NCBI GenBank assembly: GCA_031761405.1
Contig: JASEVX010000008.1
Coordinates: 75,126,014 to 75,190,013 of the forward strand
Origin: Serripes groenlandicus
Taxonomy: Eukaryota; Mollusca; Bivalvia; Cardiida; Cardiidae
Reading direction: 5' to 3'
Length of the DNA stretch: 64,000 bases
The translations under genes were made by a program, and so were the position numbers. Shown piece after piece: positions 22,548 to 33,479 of this stretch (the stretch's first letter is position 1; each line of letters begins with the position of its first letter). The notes below the pieces were generated by a model. The model saw only the letters and a list, made by a program, of their open reading frames with translations. It was not told the DNA's origin and did not search any database.

Positions 22548-22699
22548 CCACTCCAGGCATTCTGACCCTCCCCCGGGGTCCTAGAGTGTTTTTCTATGGC
22601 ATTCTCCAGCTTTAGCCAACACTTGTATGGATATTCCATTTCATAAACGTTTGATGATGAATGTCTCAAAATTTCGTCTGTATACAAGGAGTACAAGTG

Positions 22700-23510
22700 A
22701 TGAACACTGAAAACTGTAAGCCCTGCTTTAAGTCAAAGGGATGTAAATCATTTTCCATAGGCGACCATTATAGCATTATGGGTTATGGTTCATTACCAGC
22801 AAATGAATTAACACATATACCTGTATCAAACTAATGTTCATTCTTAGAACTACTAAAAAAGCAAAACAAACTCACATGTTCACCGTTTTTTGACAGAGCT
22901 AGGAGGTCAAATCAAAGGTGACCCTTATCCCGCACTGAAATTTACTTTCAATTTCAGAAAATACAGCATGTTCTAAAAATGGCTCTTAATGTGTCAACAT
23001 AGCTAAAAGCAAACACTATTTTTATTATAAATCAGTCATATGTTATTCAACTTAATAAACAACACTTTCAACTTCCAACAAAATCATTATTGTCCAATGG
23101 GAGACAACTTCAATTCCATATATTCATCTGAAATTCCCTGGACAAAATTGTCTGCCTAGCAAGCCAATCCGATTTACTTCCCTTTGACCTTTAGGTCAGA
23201 TGGAAGCAATTCATTTTCCATAGGTTTTGGGCTATGGCTCTTTCCCAACAGTAGAACTAACCCAGAAACCTATATTCAATCAAAGTTCATTATCAAAACT
23301 TCCAAAAAGCAACAAACTTTGGCACCAATTTTTTTTTTTTTAGCTATGACGTCAAATCAAAGGTCACCCTATCGTTATGAAAATGGCTCCTAAGCTGTCA
23401 ATAAAGCTAAAAGCAAACAATGTTTTGTTTACAAATCAGTCAGAGGGTATTCAACTTTATTATAAACACTTTCAACTTTCAACAAAATCAGTATTGTCCA
23501 ATGGGAGACC
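22700..23510 (+). repeat. C3 3' flank and repeated flanking DNA
   Basis: 22700-22855 matches 14460-14626 of C2. Bases 22860-23200 repeat 18728-19050. 23200-23510 is a more diverged version of the same unit (TGGCTCCTAAGCTGTCAATAAAGCTAAAAGCA). No gene. Confidence 0.75.
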
Positions 23511-23667
23511 CCAGTCGTGGCACTACGGTCATGGTGGAGTGCCCTTGGGCAAGGCACATTTTCTAGCCTAGTACTGGTTTGTTTACCCAGGAATGATGAA
23601 TAATTAAATTTAATTGCGCGCTAAATGACCTTAGCTGTTGATGCGCCATAAAACAATATACATTCAT
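23511..23667 (+). mobile_element. SINE-like retroposon with 14 bp target duplication
   Basis: Flanked by TCCAATGGGAGACC at 23497-23510 and 23668-23681. The insert contains CCTTGGGCAAGGCAC, a motif of a common molluscan repeat, and ends in a short AT-rich tail. It sits in the repeated flank described above. Confidence 0.75.
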
Positions 23668-23739
23668 TCCAATGGGAGACCACTTCAGTCTTATGCATCG
23701 TCTGAAATCCACTGGACAAAATTGTCAGCCCGGCAAGCC

Positions 23740-23872
23740 GAATCCGGGTGTATTCGGCCCAAAATTTATTCGGCCTGGTCTTTTTCGGGCCAAAATTAAT
23801 TCGGCCTGGTCTTTTTAGGCCCAAAATTTATTCGGCCTGGTCTTTTCGGCCCAAAACGTATTCGGCCTATTT
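23740..23872 (+). repeat. CGGCC minisatellite (~33 bp x 4)
   Basis: Units read TATTCGGCCCAAAATTTATTCGGCCTGGTC with small variation. An inverted, shorter version lies at 38945-38996. The frames crossing it are chance. Confidence 0.8.
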
Positions 23873-24286
23873 TTTTTTAATATATATTTTTTCGAAGTTT
23901 AGATTCGCAAAAGTATTCTTATTGATTATGATTGGGGAAATAATTAAACTTATTATTATTATTATCTCAGTATTGTATTGGGAGTTTACCAATGTGGCGA
24001 TATTTTTTCAGTTGGCTAGTAATGAAATCATAAAAATACTAATGTGAAAACATTATGAACGCGAGTAAGATTGTTATTTTGTTGTTATTAACGATAATAT
24101 TCTCAAACCAACACATAGAGTTCTCAAGAACTGTTTTTTTGAGCAAGGGAGAATAATGAAAAATCATATTTAAAAAAATATAATTAATGTTAATAGGCAA
24201 AGCCTAGGTCGTTTGAAAGCAAGAACAATACTTACGGTAAGCAGTGTCAGTCCACAAACAAGAAAATAATTTGAAAAACATATTGA

Positions 24287-25549
24287 AAACAAGAGGGCCA
24301 TGATGGCCCTGGAATCGCTCACCTGATTTTTTTCTTTTCACTTTAGCTATATAAGCCCCGCCCCCTGGCAGCCATAGTTTCTGACCAATCAACTTGGCTG
24401 GAAGGAATCTGATAGAGGGTCACCCTAGGAACATTTCTACAAAATTATTTGAAAATCGGCCAGACACTTTTGGAGGAGAAGATTTTTTAAGTTTTCACTA
24501 TAGCCATATAATGCAAAATAGCCCTGCCCACTGGCGGCCATGTTTTTTTACCAATCAACATGGCTTGAAGGAATCTGAAAGTGGGTCATCCAAAGAACAT
24601 TTCTACAAAATTATTTGAAAATCGGCCTGACACTTTCGGAAGAAGATTTTTTAAGTTTTCACTATAGCCATATAAGGCAAAATAGCCCCGCCCTCCCTGG
24701 TGGCCATGTTTTTCGACCAATCAACTTGGCTTGAAGGAATCTGATAGAGGGTCATCCAAGGAACATTTCTACAAAATTATTTGAAAATCAGCCTGACACT
24801 TTCGGAGGAGAAGATTTTTTAAGTTTTCACTTTGGCCATATAAGGCAAAATAGCCCCGCCCCCTGGCGATCATGTTTTTCGACCAAACAACATGGCTTGA
24901 AGGAATCTGATAGAGGGTCACCCAAGGAACAGTTCTACAAAATTATTTGAAAATCGGCCTGACACTTATGGAGGAGAAGATTTTTTAAGTTTTCACTATA
25001 GCCATAAAAGGCAAAATAGCCCCGCCCCCTGGCGGCCATGTTTTTCGACCAATCAACATGGCTTGAAGGAATCTGATAGAGGGTCACCCAAGGAACATTT
25101 CTACAAAACTATTTGAAAATCGGCCTGACACTTTCGGAGGAGAAGATTTTTTAAGTTTTCACTATAGCCATATAAGGCAAAATAGCCCCGACCCCCTGGC
25201 GGCCATGTTTTTCGACCAATCAACATGGCTTGAAGGAATCTGATAGAGGGTCATCTAAGGAACATTTCTACAAAATTATTTGAAAATCTGCTAACTAGTT
25301 TGGGAGAAGAACAATTTTGAAGTTTTTTCGGTTTCGTTGCCATGGAAACCAGAATTTTGCATGGATCCCAAAAATTTGAAGGAATTCTGGTGAAGTCATT
25401 GAGAGGATGCTTTCTGTGAAGTTTCATCCAAATTGACCCACTGGTTACTGAGGAGAAGAAGTTGACGGACAACGGACGACGGACGACGGACGCCGGACAA
25501 TAGGCGATCACAACAACTCACCTTGAGCAAAGCTCAGGTGAGCTAAAAA
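24287..25549 (+). mobile_element. HINE family 2, copy P4
   Basis: Full length: AACAAGAGGGCC start, ~171 bp cores, GACGGAC run near 25464-25490, hairpin of the AGCAAAGCT form, AGCTAAAAA end. Inserted outside the C2/C3 units. Confidence 0.85.
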
Positions 25550-25671
25550 CTGAACTTATCATGTAACCAAGTTAAATTAAATTCATTCATAAATGTTATT
25601 GCATTAAATTATACTTGTCTCATAGCAAATGCAAACAGATTCACATTTATAACTAAGAGATTTTGGATTAA

Positions 25672-25760
25672 CAGAAGAGAATAACATATATACATTATGG
25701 ATTAATAGAACAGAATTACATAAACATTATGGATTAATAGAAGAGAATTACATAAACATT
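25672..25760 (+). repeat. About 3 copies of a ~33-bp AT-rich unit
   Basis: GGATTAATAGAA(C/G)AGAATTACATAAACATTA repeats, with a first, diverged copy from 25668. This lies just outside the DIRS element. A related phrase is at 32985-33015. Confidence 0.7.
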
Positions 25761-25870
25761 AAACCCACACAATTGTCCGTTTTAACCCTCTCATCGCGCG
25801 TAGATGAGTTGTATGTCATATGCGAAAATTAAGTTTTTTTAAAGTAAAACATATTTTTATTAGAAAATAC

Positions 25871-26016
25871 TTACCAGTCATTTAATACCTGATATATCAT
25901 CTCTATACACCTTAATTATCAAAAAAAACGCCCACGTTAGCATATCCCTCACGTATCCGTGACATACACGGCCGCCCGGAAGTACAGGCGCGCACGTGAG
26001 CGGGTAGTCACTTTTC
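25871..26016. repeat. DIRS inverted terminal repeat, left copy
   Basis: TTACCAGTCATTTAATACCT...GTCACTTTTC, the reverse complement of 32541-32687 with only a few differences (for example CAAAAAAAA for TAAAAAAAAA). Confidence 0.92.
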
Positions 26017-26066
26017 AGTCACCGTTAAGTATTGGTGACGACGCGGGGTTGGGAGGTGGGACTCTA

Positions 26067-26163
26067 TAAATGACTGGTAAGTATTTTCTAATAAAAATAT
26101 GTTTTACTTTAAAAAACTTCATTTTTATATCAAAAATACATTACCAGTCATTTAATACCTGAT
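26067..26163. repeat. DIRS internal complementary region (ICR)
   Basis: First half (26067-26118) is the complement of the left outer end (25834-25885). Second half (26119-26163) is the complement of the right outer end (32665-32706). The junction AAAAAACTT|CATTTTT is where the two ends would meet in a circle. One A is missing from a homopolymer compared with the left end. Confidence 0.88.
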
Positions 26164-26346
26164 GACTTCGTAGCATAGGACGGGAGGTTCGACCAATACT
26201 TACTGTCGTTCCAGGTACGTAGTAGTATATTATTCCATATTTTTCAGAACAAACATACTTGATTCCAACGGTAGTATAAAGTGATAGTGGAGATTGAATA
26301 CAGTTTCAATCGGTATTCACTTTATTTATGTGTTGGATAATAATAA

Positions 26347-27465
26347 TTAGCGAACAACTCGCTGAGAAGCCACAAGGGGACCCAGAGAGAACAAGTTATC
26401 TGACTGACTAGCCATAGAACGTAAGTAGAAAGACGAAAAGGTAGATTGCGACTTCCATACTGCCGCTTGAAGAATCTCTTCAAGAGGAACATTATTAGAG
26501 AATGCCCAACTTGTAGAGAGAGCTCTAACCTCGTGAGGACGAATCCGCAGAAACGAGAGATCTCGACTAGACAGGTCTTTATAAGCTAATTTTATAGTAA
26601 TAGATATCCAGCGGGAAATAGATGCCGCCGAAATATCTTTACAACCTATAAGAGGAAGAAATAACCTCTTTCTCCGACCCCGAGTCCCTTCAACTCTCTT
26701 AAGATAATGCTTAAGAGACCTAACGGGACAAAGGGTTCTGTCGGAATCAGAAGGACCACAGGTCGCCGAAAGGCTGGGAACTGTGATCGGCGAAGGTGAA
26801 ACCGAAGGTAACTGGTTTTTAGCCAGGAACCCCGGTTGACAGAGTAGAGTGAAAGAGCCATCAGACTCATTGAATCTGATGTGCCCTGTTTCTACTGAAA
26901 GAGCATGTAATTCGCTCCTTCGACGAGCTGTAGCGAAAGCTAAAAGAAAGACAGTTTTATAAGTTAGAAACTTTAAAGACGCCGATACTAGAGGCTCGTA
27001 TGGAGCTCTAGTAAGCGACCAAAGGACGCAAGACAAATCCCATTTTGGAGTTAAACTCCTACAAACGGGTTTCTCTAACTCGAACGAGCGTATAAGTTCC
27101 GAGAAAAACGGATTTGAACCAATACTCTCTCCCCCAATGAACTTAAACGTGTTCGATAACATAGAACGGTAGCCTTTCACCGTACTAATTGCCAGTTGTT
27201 TTTCTTCGAAAAGAAAAAGAAGGAAATCGGCAATCCGAGTTACAGAGGGACACTCCGGATTGATCGACCTTGTACCACACCAATCTGAGAAAACTCTCCA
27301 CTTGGAATCATAAACGATTCTAGTGGATCGTCTTCTTGATTGTGCGATACGAGAGGCAACTTTTTGAGAAAAGTTTCTCTCTCGGACAGAACGCTTGATA
27401 ATGTCCAGGCGTGAAGATGTAGCATTGCCAGGTTGGGATGAAGACGCCGACCTGGTTGCTGAAAC
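26347..27465 (-). CDS. Tyrosine recombinase of the DIRS element
   Basis: Part of a 961-codon frame (opening at 29232 with GTG); the recombinase proper is roughly residues 590-961. Catalytic residues by family pattern: Arg771/772 in TARRRSELHAL, HEVR (His900, Arg903) in IRPHEVRALSTSWAF, and the nucleophile Tyr936 in STFSSFYLR. An N-terminal SAM-like DNA-binding part precedes it (KGYRSMLSNTFKF). It cuts and rejoins DNA to integrate the circular cDNA. The start is uncertain: the upstream frame stays open across the whole RT gene, so I place the start near the end of that overlap, about 225 bp into the RT gene's 3' end. No break seen. Confidence 0.85.
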   Translation of the reverse strand, partial: VSATRSASSSQPGNATSSRLDIIKRSVRERNFSQKVASRIAQSRRRSTRIVYDSKWRVFSDWCGTRSINPECPSVTRIADFLLFLFEEKQLAISTVKGYRSMLSNTFKFIGGESIGSNPFFSELIRSFELEKPVCRSLTPKWDLSCVLWSLTRAPYEPLVSASLKFLTYKTVFLLAFATARRRSELHALSVETGHIRFNESDGSFTLLCQPGFLAKNQLPSVSPSPITVPSLSATCGPSDSDRTLCPVRSLKHYLKRVEGTRGRRKRLFLPLIGCKDISAASISRWISITIKLAYKDLSSRDLSFLRIRPHEVRALSTSWAFSNNVPLEEILQAAVWKSQSTFSSFYLRSMASQSDNLFSLGPLVASQRVVR

Positions 27466-29291
27466 AGTACGTCTTCTCGAATAGGAAGTCGTATTGGATT
27501 TGCCGAGAGACAGGCCAGGAGGTCGCTGAACCACGACCTCTGGGGCCAACAGGGTGCTATCAACAGTATTTTGCACTGTTGCGAGCGAAGAACCTTTTGA
27601 AGTACGATCGGAACAAGTATGAACGGGGGAAACGCATACCCGAACAGGAGGTTCCAATCGAGGGTCAGTGCGTCCACTGCCCAAGCTGCAGGATCGTACA
27701 TCGGGGATACATAAAGTGGCAGCCGATGATTGACTCTGGTGGCGAAAAGATCCACCAGGGGTGTCCCGATCCGCATGAACACTGAGTTCAACACACTCTG
27801 GTTCAATGTCCATTCCGCCGGAAGAATTTTGTTCTGGCGGGATAGACTGTCTGCTAAGACATTTAGACGACCTGGGACGTGTTTTACTAGAAGTACTAAC
27901 GACGTCGCCTGACACCAAAGGAGTAACTTCCAAGTCTCTAAAAAGAGAAGATTGGAGTGCGTTCCTCCTTGCCTGCGAATGTACGACACAACAGTAGTAT
28001 TGTCCGTCGACAACAAAACAGTTTTGTTCGCAACGGAGGCAGCGAACTGATTGAGGGCTAGCAGGACTGCCCTCAGTTCCAAGTTGTTTATGTGAAAACA
28101 CTTCTCCTCCGCTGTCCACATGCCCTGGGCTGTTAGGCCCTGCGGCTCTAAATGAGCTCCCCAACCCGCAGCACTGGCATCTGTAAATAGGTACAGATCC
28201 GGAGGTGGTGTGAGTAAGGGTACCCCTTGTTGATAGATTAACGGATCCAGCCACCACCGAAGGTGGGACTTGAAGAAATCCGTCAGAGCTATCTCCTGAT
28301 CCAGTGAGTCCACAGACGGACGCCACCGGGACAGAAAAAGAAACTGAAGGGGTCGCATGTGGAGCCTTCCTAGAAAGACTAGGTCGGCTGCTGCACTCAG
28401 GGAACCCAGAAGTGACAGCATGGATCGGGCTGTTACCGCAGCCTGTTCCAGTGCGAGACCGATTTTCTGTAAAAGAGAATCGACTCTGTCCGAAGGTACT
28501 TGAATTACCGCTAAGTCGGTGAGAAACGTCATACCCACGAACGTGAACCTCTTTGACGGAATTAATTCCGACTTCTGCGTGTTGGGTATTAAACCCAATC
28601 GCAGAATGGTCCGCCAGGCTAGGGACAGATCGTGAAGTAAAAGTACACGATCCGTCCTGTGGAGAAGCCAATCGTCGAAGTATTGAAGAAGTTCGGGTCC
28701 TTTCCTGCGAAGGAAGGCTCCCACAGCACTGATTATCTTCGTAAACACTCGAGGGGCGGACTTGAGGCCGAAGGGAAGAGCCCTGAATTGGAACACTTCT
28801 CCCTCTATCACAAACCGAAGGTATTTCCTCGAGGAGGACGCGATCGGGATGTGATAATAGGCGTCTGTTAGATCTAGAGAGACCGCCCAGTCGCCTTTCC
28901 GAATTGCTACTCGGATGGAGCGGGTCGACTCCATTTTGAATTTCTCGACCGGAATCAATAGATTTAGCGCAGATAAATCTATAACCGGTCTCCACCTGCC
29001 GTCTTTCTTCGGAACAAGAAAAAGACGGCTGTAGAAACCCCGAGAATTGGGGTTGAGAACCCTCTCTATGGCATTCTTTTTCAGAAGTGATGAAATCACC
29101 TCCGACATGGCCGGATGACGTGATGACATGTCGATCGGCACGCTTGTCAGAGGAGGGGGGGAAATGAAGGGAATCAGATACCCTTCCTGTATCACAGATA
29201 AAATCCAACGATCCTCTGTGATACTTTCCCACTCCTCCGTGAAAAATGACAGGCGGCCCCCGACTGCAATCTCCGACCTTGGGATTGTCAT
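27240..29291 (-). CDS. Reverse transcriptase / RNase H of the DIRS element
   Basis: 683 codons from ATG 29291, starting 16 bp after the gag stop. RT motifs in order: LVPKKDGRWRPVIDLSALN (92-110), LDLTDAYYHIPI (139-150), ALPFGLKSAPRVF (171-183) and YFDDWLL (204-210), the variant of the active-site box typical of DIRS/Ngaro-type RTs. RNase H follows with Asp371 (LFTDASAAGWG), Glu405 (NNLELRAV), Asp430 (STDNTT) and Asp481 (VLADSLSR). It copies the element RNA and degrades the template strand. The C-terminal ~150 residues belong to the region before the recombinase. No stop or shift seen, so this copy is fairly young. Confidence 0.93.
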   Translation of the reverse strand: MTIPRSEIAVGGRLSFFTEEWESITEDRWILSVIQEGYLIPFISPPPLTSVPIDMSSRHPAMSEVISSLLKKNAIERVLNPNSRGFYSRLFLVPKKDGRWRPVIDLSALNLLIPVEKFKMESTRSIRVAIRKGDWAVSLDLTDAYYHIPIASSSRKYLRFVIEGEVFQFRALPFGLKSAPRVFTKIISAVGAFLRRKGPELLQYFDDWLLHRTDRVLLLHDLSLAWRTILRLGLIPNTQKSELIPSKRFTFVGMTFLTDLAVIQVPSDRVDSLLQKIGLALEQAAVTARSMLSLLGSLSAAADLVFLGRLHMRPLQFLFLSRWRPSVDSLDQEIALTDFFKSHLRWWLDPLIYQQGVPLLTPPPDLYLFTDASAAGWGAHLEPQGLTAQGMWTAEEKCFHINNLELRAVLLALNQFAASVANKTVLLSTDNTTVVSYIRRQGGTHSNLLFLETWKLLLWCQATSLVLLVKHVPGRLNVLADSLSRQNKILPAEWTLNQSVLNSVFMRIGTPLVDLFATRVNHRLPLYVSPMYDPAAWAVDALTLDWNLLFGYAFPPFILVPIVLQKVLRSQQCKILLIAPCWPQRSWFSDLLACLSANPIRLPIREDVLFQQPGRRLHPNLAMLHLHAWTLSSVLSERETFLKKLPLVSHNQEDDPLESFMIPSGEFSQIGVVQGRSIRSVPL

Positions 29292-29307
29292 AGAGAGGAG
29301 CGAATCC

Positions 29308-30687
29308 CTAGGGCTGCGGCTTCGGGTTCGTGTTAACTCTAGCAGGCTGCCGATGCTTAGTACCCTGATAAGGGCGCTTCGGTTTAGCCGCTTTTTGACC
29401 CGTGGAAGGGGTTTGTTTAGGCTGAAACGCCTTTACATCCCGTTTTGGCTTCTTTGCTGGGTTGGGTTTCTTAGAACTACCCACATTCGCAGAATACGCT
29501 GAACGTTTCTGGCCCTGCGCAAAAGCCTTAGCTGCGTTCGCCGAAAGGCGTCGAGACTGTTCTGACGCATCAGAAACCGTCACTGCAGCAATCCTTCCAT
29601 CAAAGAGTTGTTTCGACTCCAATGGTGCGGCCCTCAGGCTGTCCTTGCTAGCAGTTAGCAATGAGTTAGGAGCAGCTAGCACTGCGTCCCTCCTCATGGA
29701 CAGTATCTCTGTGGCGGTCTGAAGATTCAGTGCCATGAGATGCCTGTTGCCTGTGTCGAAAGCTTCGAGAATTCTGTTAGCCCCTAGGCTAGAGATATTC
29801 TCCTCTTTTAACAACAAAGACAGAGCGACTGCGAAATGGTTGTCATGAGATGACACCATTACACCCAGTCTTGCTCTGGCCTCCCACTTCTCTAGAGTCT
29901 TAGAAGAGACTTGAACAGAAGCGGGTGCAGTTAACCCCAGTTTAGCTGCATCCCCGTCTAAAGCTGGCACTTTGACAGGGAAGAACTCCTTAGACGTAGA
30001 ATACGCTTTAGGATTGACCCATTCCTTAGAAATGGGTACTGGGACCGACCAGCCTGAAGGTAAAGCCTCTAGAGACCTGGTCGACTGCAATTGGTCTAAC
30101 AACCTGCCCAAGTTGTTAGCTTGAGGAAGTAATTGCACTGGCGTAAAAGCCTGTACATTAAGTTCCTCTAGGCTCGAAAGGTTTTTCCGACGTGGGGGAG
30201 CGTCAACCTTAGGGCATAAAGTATTCGGCACCACCCGAAATACTTCGTCAATAGCCTGCTGAAAAGACCAACGCTCTACAGCTGGCTTCTCATCGGAAGG
30301 AGACCTATTTCCCTCATCATCGTTAGACGAAGATGTAGGGTTGTGTGTACTCCTCTGAGGTTGACCACTCGGTCTTCCAACCGGTAGATCAATGTCCGAC
30401 TCAGACATGGATAATTCAGAATAATCCATGTTCTGCCGAAGATTTTGTGAAGCAGGCCCCCTCTCCGCAGCAGAGGGCGGCCGTACAAAATCTTCTGCCG
30501 GGGCCGAACTAACCGTATGGGACGGTTTCGACCTCTCGTTCACAGAATGACGCAATGTATTCTGATCCCGAGGTTGCCTATAATCGGACTGCCTATCAAG
30601 TAGGTGTCCCACCGAGAGCAGTGAATTCCCATGAGATGGGTAATGCTGATCCCGGTAGGCCGTTGAACTCCTAATGGTTCCATATTA
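29308..30687 (-). CDS. Gag-like protein of the DIRS element, C-terminal part
   Basis: 434-codon frame (from a GTG at 30612; open upstream to a stop at 30685-30687). It has a conserved-looking central domain (AIDEVFRVV...LEKWEARARLGV...) and a basic, Lys/Pro-rich tail (KKPKRDVKAFQPKQ) suited to nucleic-acid binding. It lies directly upstream of RT. The N-terminal portion is in another frame (see next entry), so one frame shift separates them. Confidence 0.72.
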
Positions 30688-32062
30688 TGGACCGGTGGCT
30701 GGTATTGAGGAGCAGCATATTGTCTTGCGACATACACTGTCCCCCCAGGGGAAGAAAAGATTTTTCGTAACCCCCATACCCGATGGAAGACAGAGGAATA
30801 ACCGAACCCGGTGCAATACCAGGGTTAAAATTATTCTGATTCTGTAGTGGAGCAGAGATCGATCGATAATTAGAATCAATTCGGTCTATCACCACAGAAC
30901 CCGTGCCTGGACGCGCCATGTTTACATAGTCGTCTGGCAGTGTAGACGAGGCATTGAAAAATGCCCTACTACTCGGTTGGCCTGTGTTTACATAAGACAC
31001 TGGTGTTTGTGTCGTATTCACAGGCGTGACCGATTGGCCCGTAGCACCATAACGAAATGGGCTACTGACCTGATGCGGCATGTCTCCATGCGCGCGATTT
31101 TGGCCAGTCGTCGAATCAATTAAGATAGTCTGACTGCCAGGATGAATCGGTGCTAAACGATCAACCTTTTGCCTGGCTGGGTCCTTGCAATCGGACCTTT
31201 ACCCTGTCGCATCACAGATACGTGAGCGACTACCTGGTCTAGTCATGGCAACGTGACTGACTGGCCCAGTCCAGTCCAACCCGGACTGACTGGTGACAGG
31301 TCGCGTCATTAACGAATGACTCCTCTCCGGTTGCCCGGTGACCTGACGTGCGTCGGTATTTGGGTTTTGTTGCTCAGCCCAACAAAACCCAGGTTGACTA
31401 TGCATAGGCAGGAGTGAAGCTGCACTATACAAAGTCTCCGGAACACTACGTCCCCCGACGTAGGTAACCGGTACTCTGCAGCTGTCCGAAGACCGCTGTA
31501 GCTCAGAGTATGGTGTCGGATTGGTACAACTCATGCGGTTATCCCGGAAAGCTACCAAAGGCACTCCTTCTTTCGAAGGCCCAGCCCTGACACCAGGCGA
31601 CAGATGGTGAGGTTCAGCGGTTAAATGATCCAGCTGAGCATTTTCCCCGCTGTTTCCGTACGGTTTCTGAAGTTTCCCGACGGAGCAACTCTCACCCAAA
31701 GCTACCATCCGAATTTCCTCAGCGCGCGGAAAAACGGTTGTGTTGAGCGGAGAAGAAGGCTCAGCATTGCCCTTCGACTCGCTCAACACCGTTGCAGAGT
31801 CCGGTTGGGAGAACCCCTCGAACTCTGCCTCACTCGATGAAGATAAAGGCACCCTCTTAGGGGTCTTCTTTATCTTCCTGCTTTTACGAGTCTTACTCCG
31901 CACGACCTTTTTCCAAATGGAAATAGGCCATGTCGAGCAGTACTCGCAAGGTGAAGCCTGTGTGCATTTGGTGCACACAACGCAGGTCGGATGCGAATCC
32001 CATAGGTGCACAGCATGACCACATGGGCTCCGCATCCCTTCACCAGTGATTGACATAGACAT
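30671..32062 (-). pseudogene. Gag-like N-terminal region, with one in-frame stop
   Basis: From ATG 32062 a cysteine/histidine-rich start (PCGHAVHLWDSHPTCVVCTKC, CEYC) precedes a basic stretch and a long polar region. A single TAA at 31199-31201 interrupts the frame; the same frame then continues open to 30671 without another stop. A shift of one reading frame near 30675-30687 would join it to the C-terminal gag part. So the element carries one nonsense and one frame lesion in gag, unless these mark true ORF limits or recoding. Confidence 0.6.
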
Positions 32063-32540
32063 TATTCAAAATACTCACCAAACAGTAAATAATCCGTATA
32101 TAATCCGTTTATAATCCGTTTTTCTATATCCACGCCACGGGAACACCGGTAGCTTGGACACGTATATTGAAATAAATTTTGCTTCAAATTTTTTTCACAA
32201 ATAATGAATAGGACAGTCAATAATTCATACAGCAATAGTTAATGTACTATCGCTAACAGGGTAGGGAAAAAGTATTGAAAACAGCACGACTTCCGCACCC
32301 GAAGACGGTAACTGAAATTAGCGGGTGGGGTAATCCACGTGCTTCTCAGAGTATCGTCCGCTACAAAACAATAAATACAGCAATAAAGTAAATAATTTAC
32401 GGCTGTGACGTTAATGCAGACAAAATATATTTGGACAATTAAATGATTATAAGGCAGGGCCTTATAAAACAAAAGAGTTAATTGGAAAAAGAAATACTAA
32501 TATAAATTTTCTTATCGACTACTCCGGTGAATCCAAAAAT

Positions 32541-32687
32541 GAAAAGTGACTACCCGCTCACATGCGCGCCTGTACTTCCGGGCGGCCGTGTATGTCACGG
32601 ATACGTGAGGGATATGCTAACGTGGGCGTTTTTTTTTTATAATTAAGGTGTATAGAGATGATATATCAGGTATTAAATGACTGGTAA
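32541..32687. repeat. DIRS inverted terminal repeat, right copy
   Basis: Reverse complement of 25871-26016; outer extension continues to about 32707 (TTTTTGATATAAAAA). Confidence 0.92.
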
Positions 32688-33479
32688 TGTATTTTTGATA
32701 TAAAAAGCGCTGGCCAAGATCAGTCCATATATATATATACAGATTGATTTTTATCTGCACTTCGCACTTAATACTTCCTAAAATATACAAGCAATGTAAG
32801 ATGAAAAAATAAAAGTTGGTAGAGTCCGATTTAGAAATACGGCTACGAAAGAGTTAAGTTAACTTCATCATCTATGCTCACAATGTTCTCAAAAGTGTGT
32901 AAGAATTAAAATTTGTAGGGCATTGATATATATTTCCAAATTGTGACAAAATATATTTTAACATTATAAGGGTATTCGTATTTACATAAGAGAATAACAT
33001 ATATATTTAACCCACACATGTGTCCTTAACTTCCTATCTAATCCCTTCACCACGTAAAGGCGATTAGAATATCCCTCGCGACATATGCAGGCCAAGGTTA
33101 ACCTTCATATTTATACAGTCTGATCGAGTTCTGCACTTTGTGCTTGCTGTTTCATATTTTGATGTATGTAGATCTTAGATCAGAATATTTGGAACAAATG
33201 AGTAAAAAATGATATTCATTGTGTAGATCTACGCAGTATCTTTCATTTCTTGAAATATTGTTATAACGACCACTTTCAATGTTTAATTCATGGGACGAAG
33301 TGCGAAATTTTGTATAATAATAAGTACTATGTTCACTCATAGTTAATACATGTGAAAGCTCGAGCCGAAGGCTCGAGCGAAGCACGCCTATAGGTTACAC
33401 GTACGAACACATCATGCGAGAATTCAGTACAATCTTACTGTTTTTCACAAATTAAATCTCAACCCCATAGCACTTTTTT

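Larger units (their letters stand above)
25834..32707 (-). mobile_element. DIRS-type retrotransposon, structurally complete
   Basis: About 6.87 kb, read right to left. It has near-identical inverted terminal repeats (25871-26016 and 32541-32687), unique outer extensions on each end, and an internal complementary region (26067-26163) that is complementary to both outer ends joined together. This trio is diagnostic of DIRS elements, which replicate through a circle and integrate with a tyrosine recombinase rather than an integrase. Coding order is gag-like, RT/RNase H, tyrosine recombinase. No target-site duplication is evident, as expected. RT and recombinase frames are open; gag has one stop and one shift. 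I did not see a methyltransferase domain. Confidence 0.92.

Noticed and set aside
22127..22565. Frames opposite the C3 nuclease
   Set aside because: Shadow frames; the His-Cys motif spacing is only seen on the - strand.
23748..24047. 99-codon frame over the CGGCC minisatellite
   Set aside because: Low-complexity repeat translation.
26646..30488. Many + and - strand frames inside the DIRS element
   Set aside because: Shadows of the RT, gag and recombinase frames.
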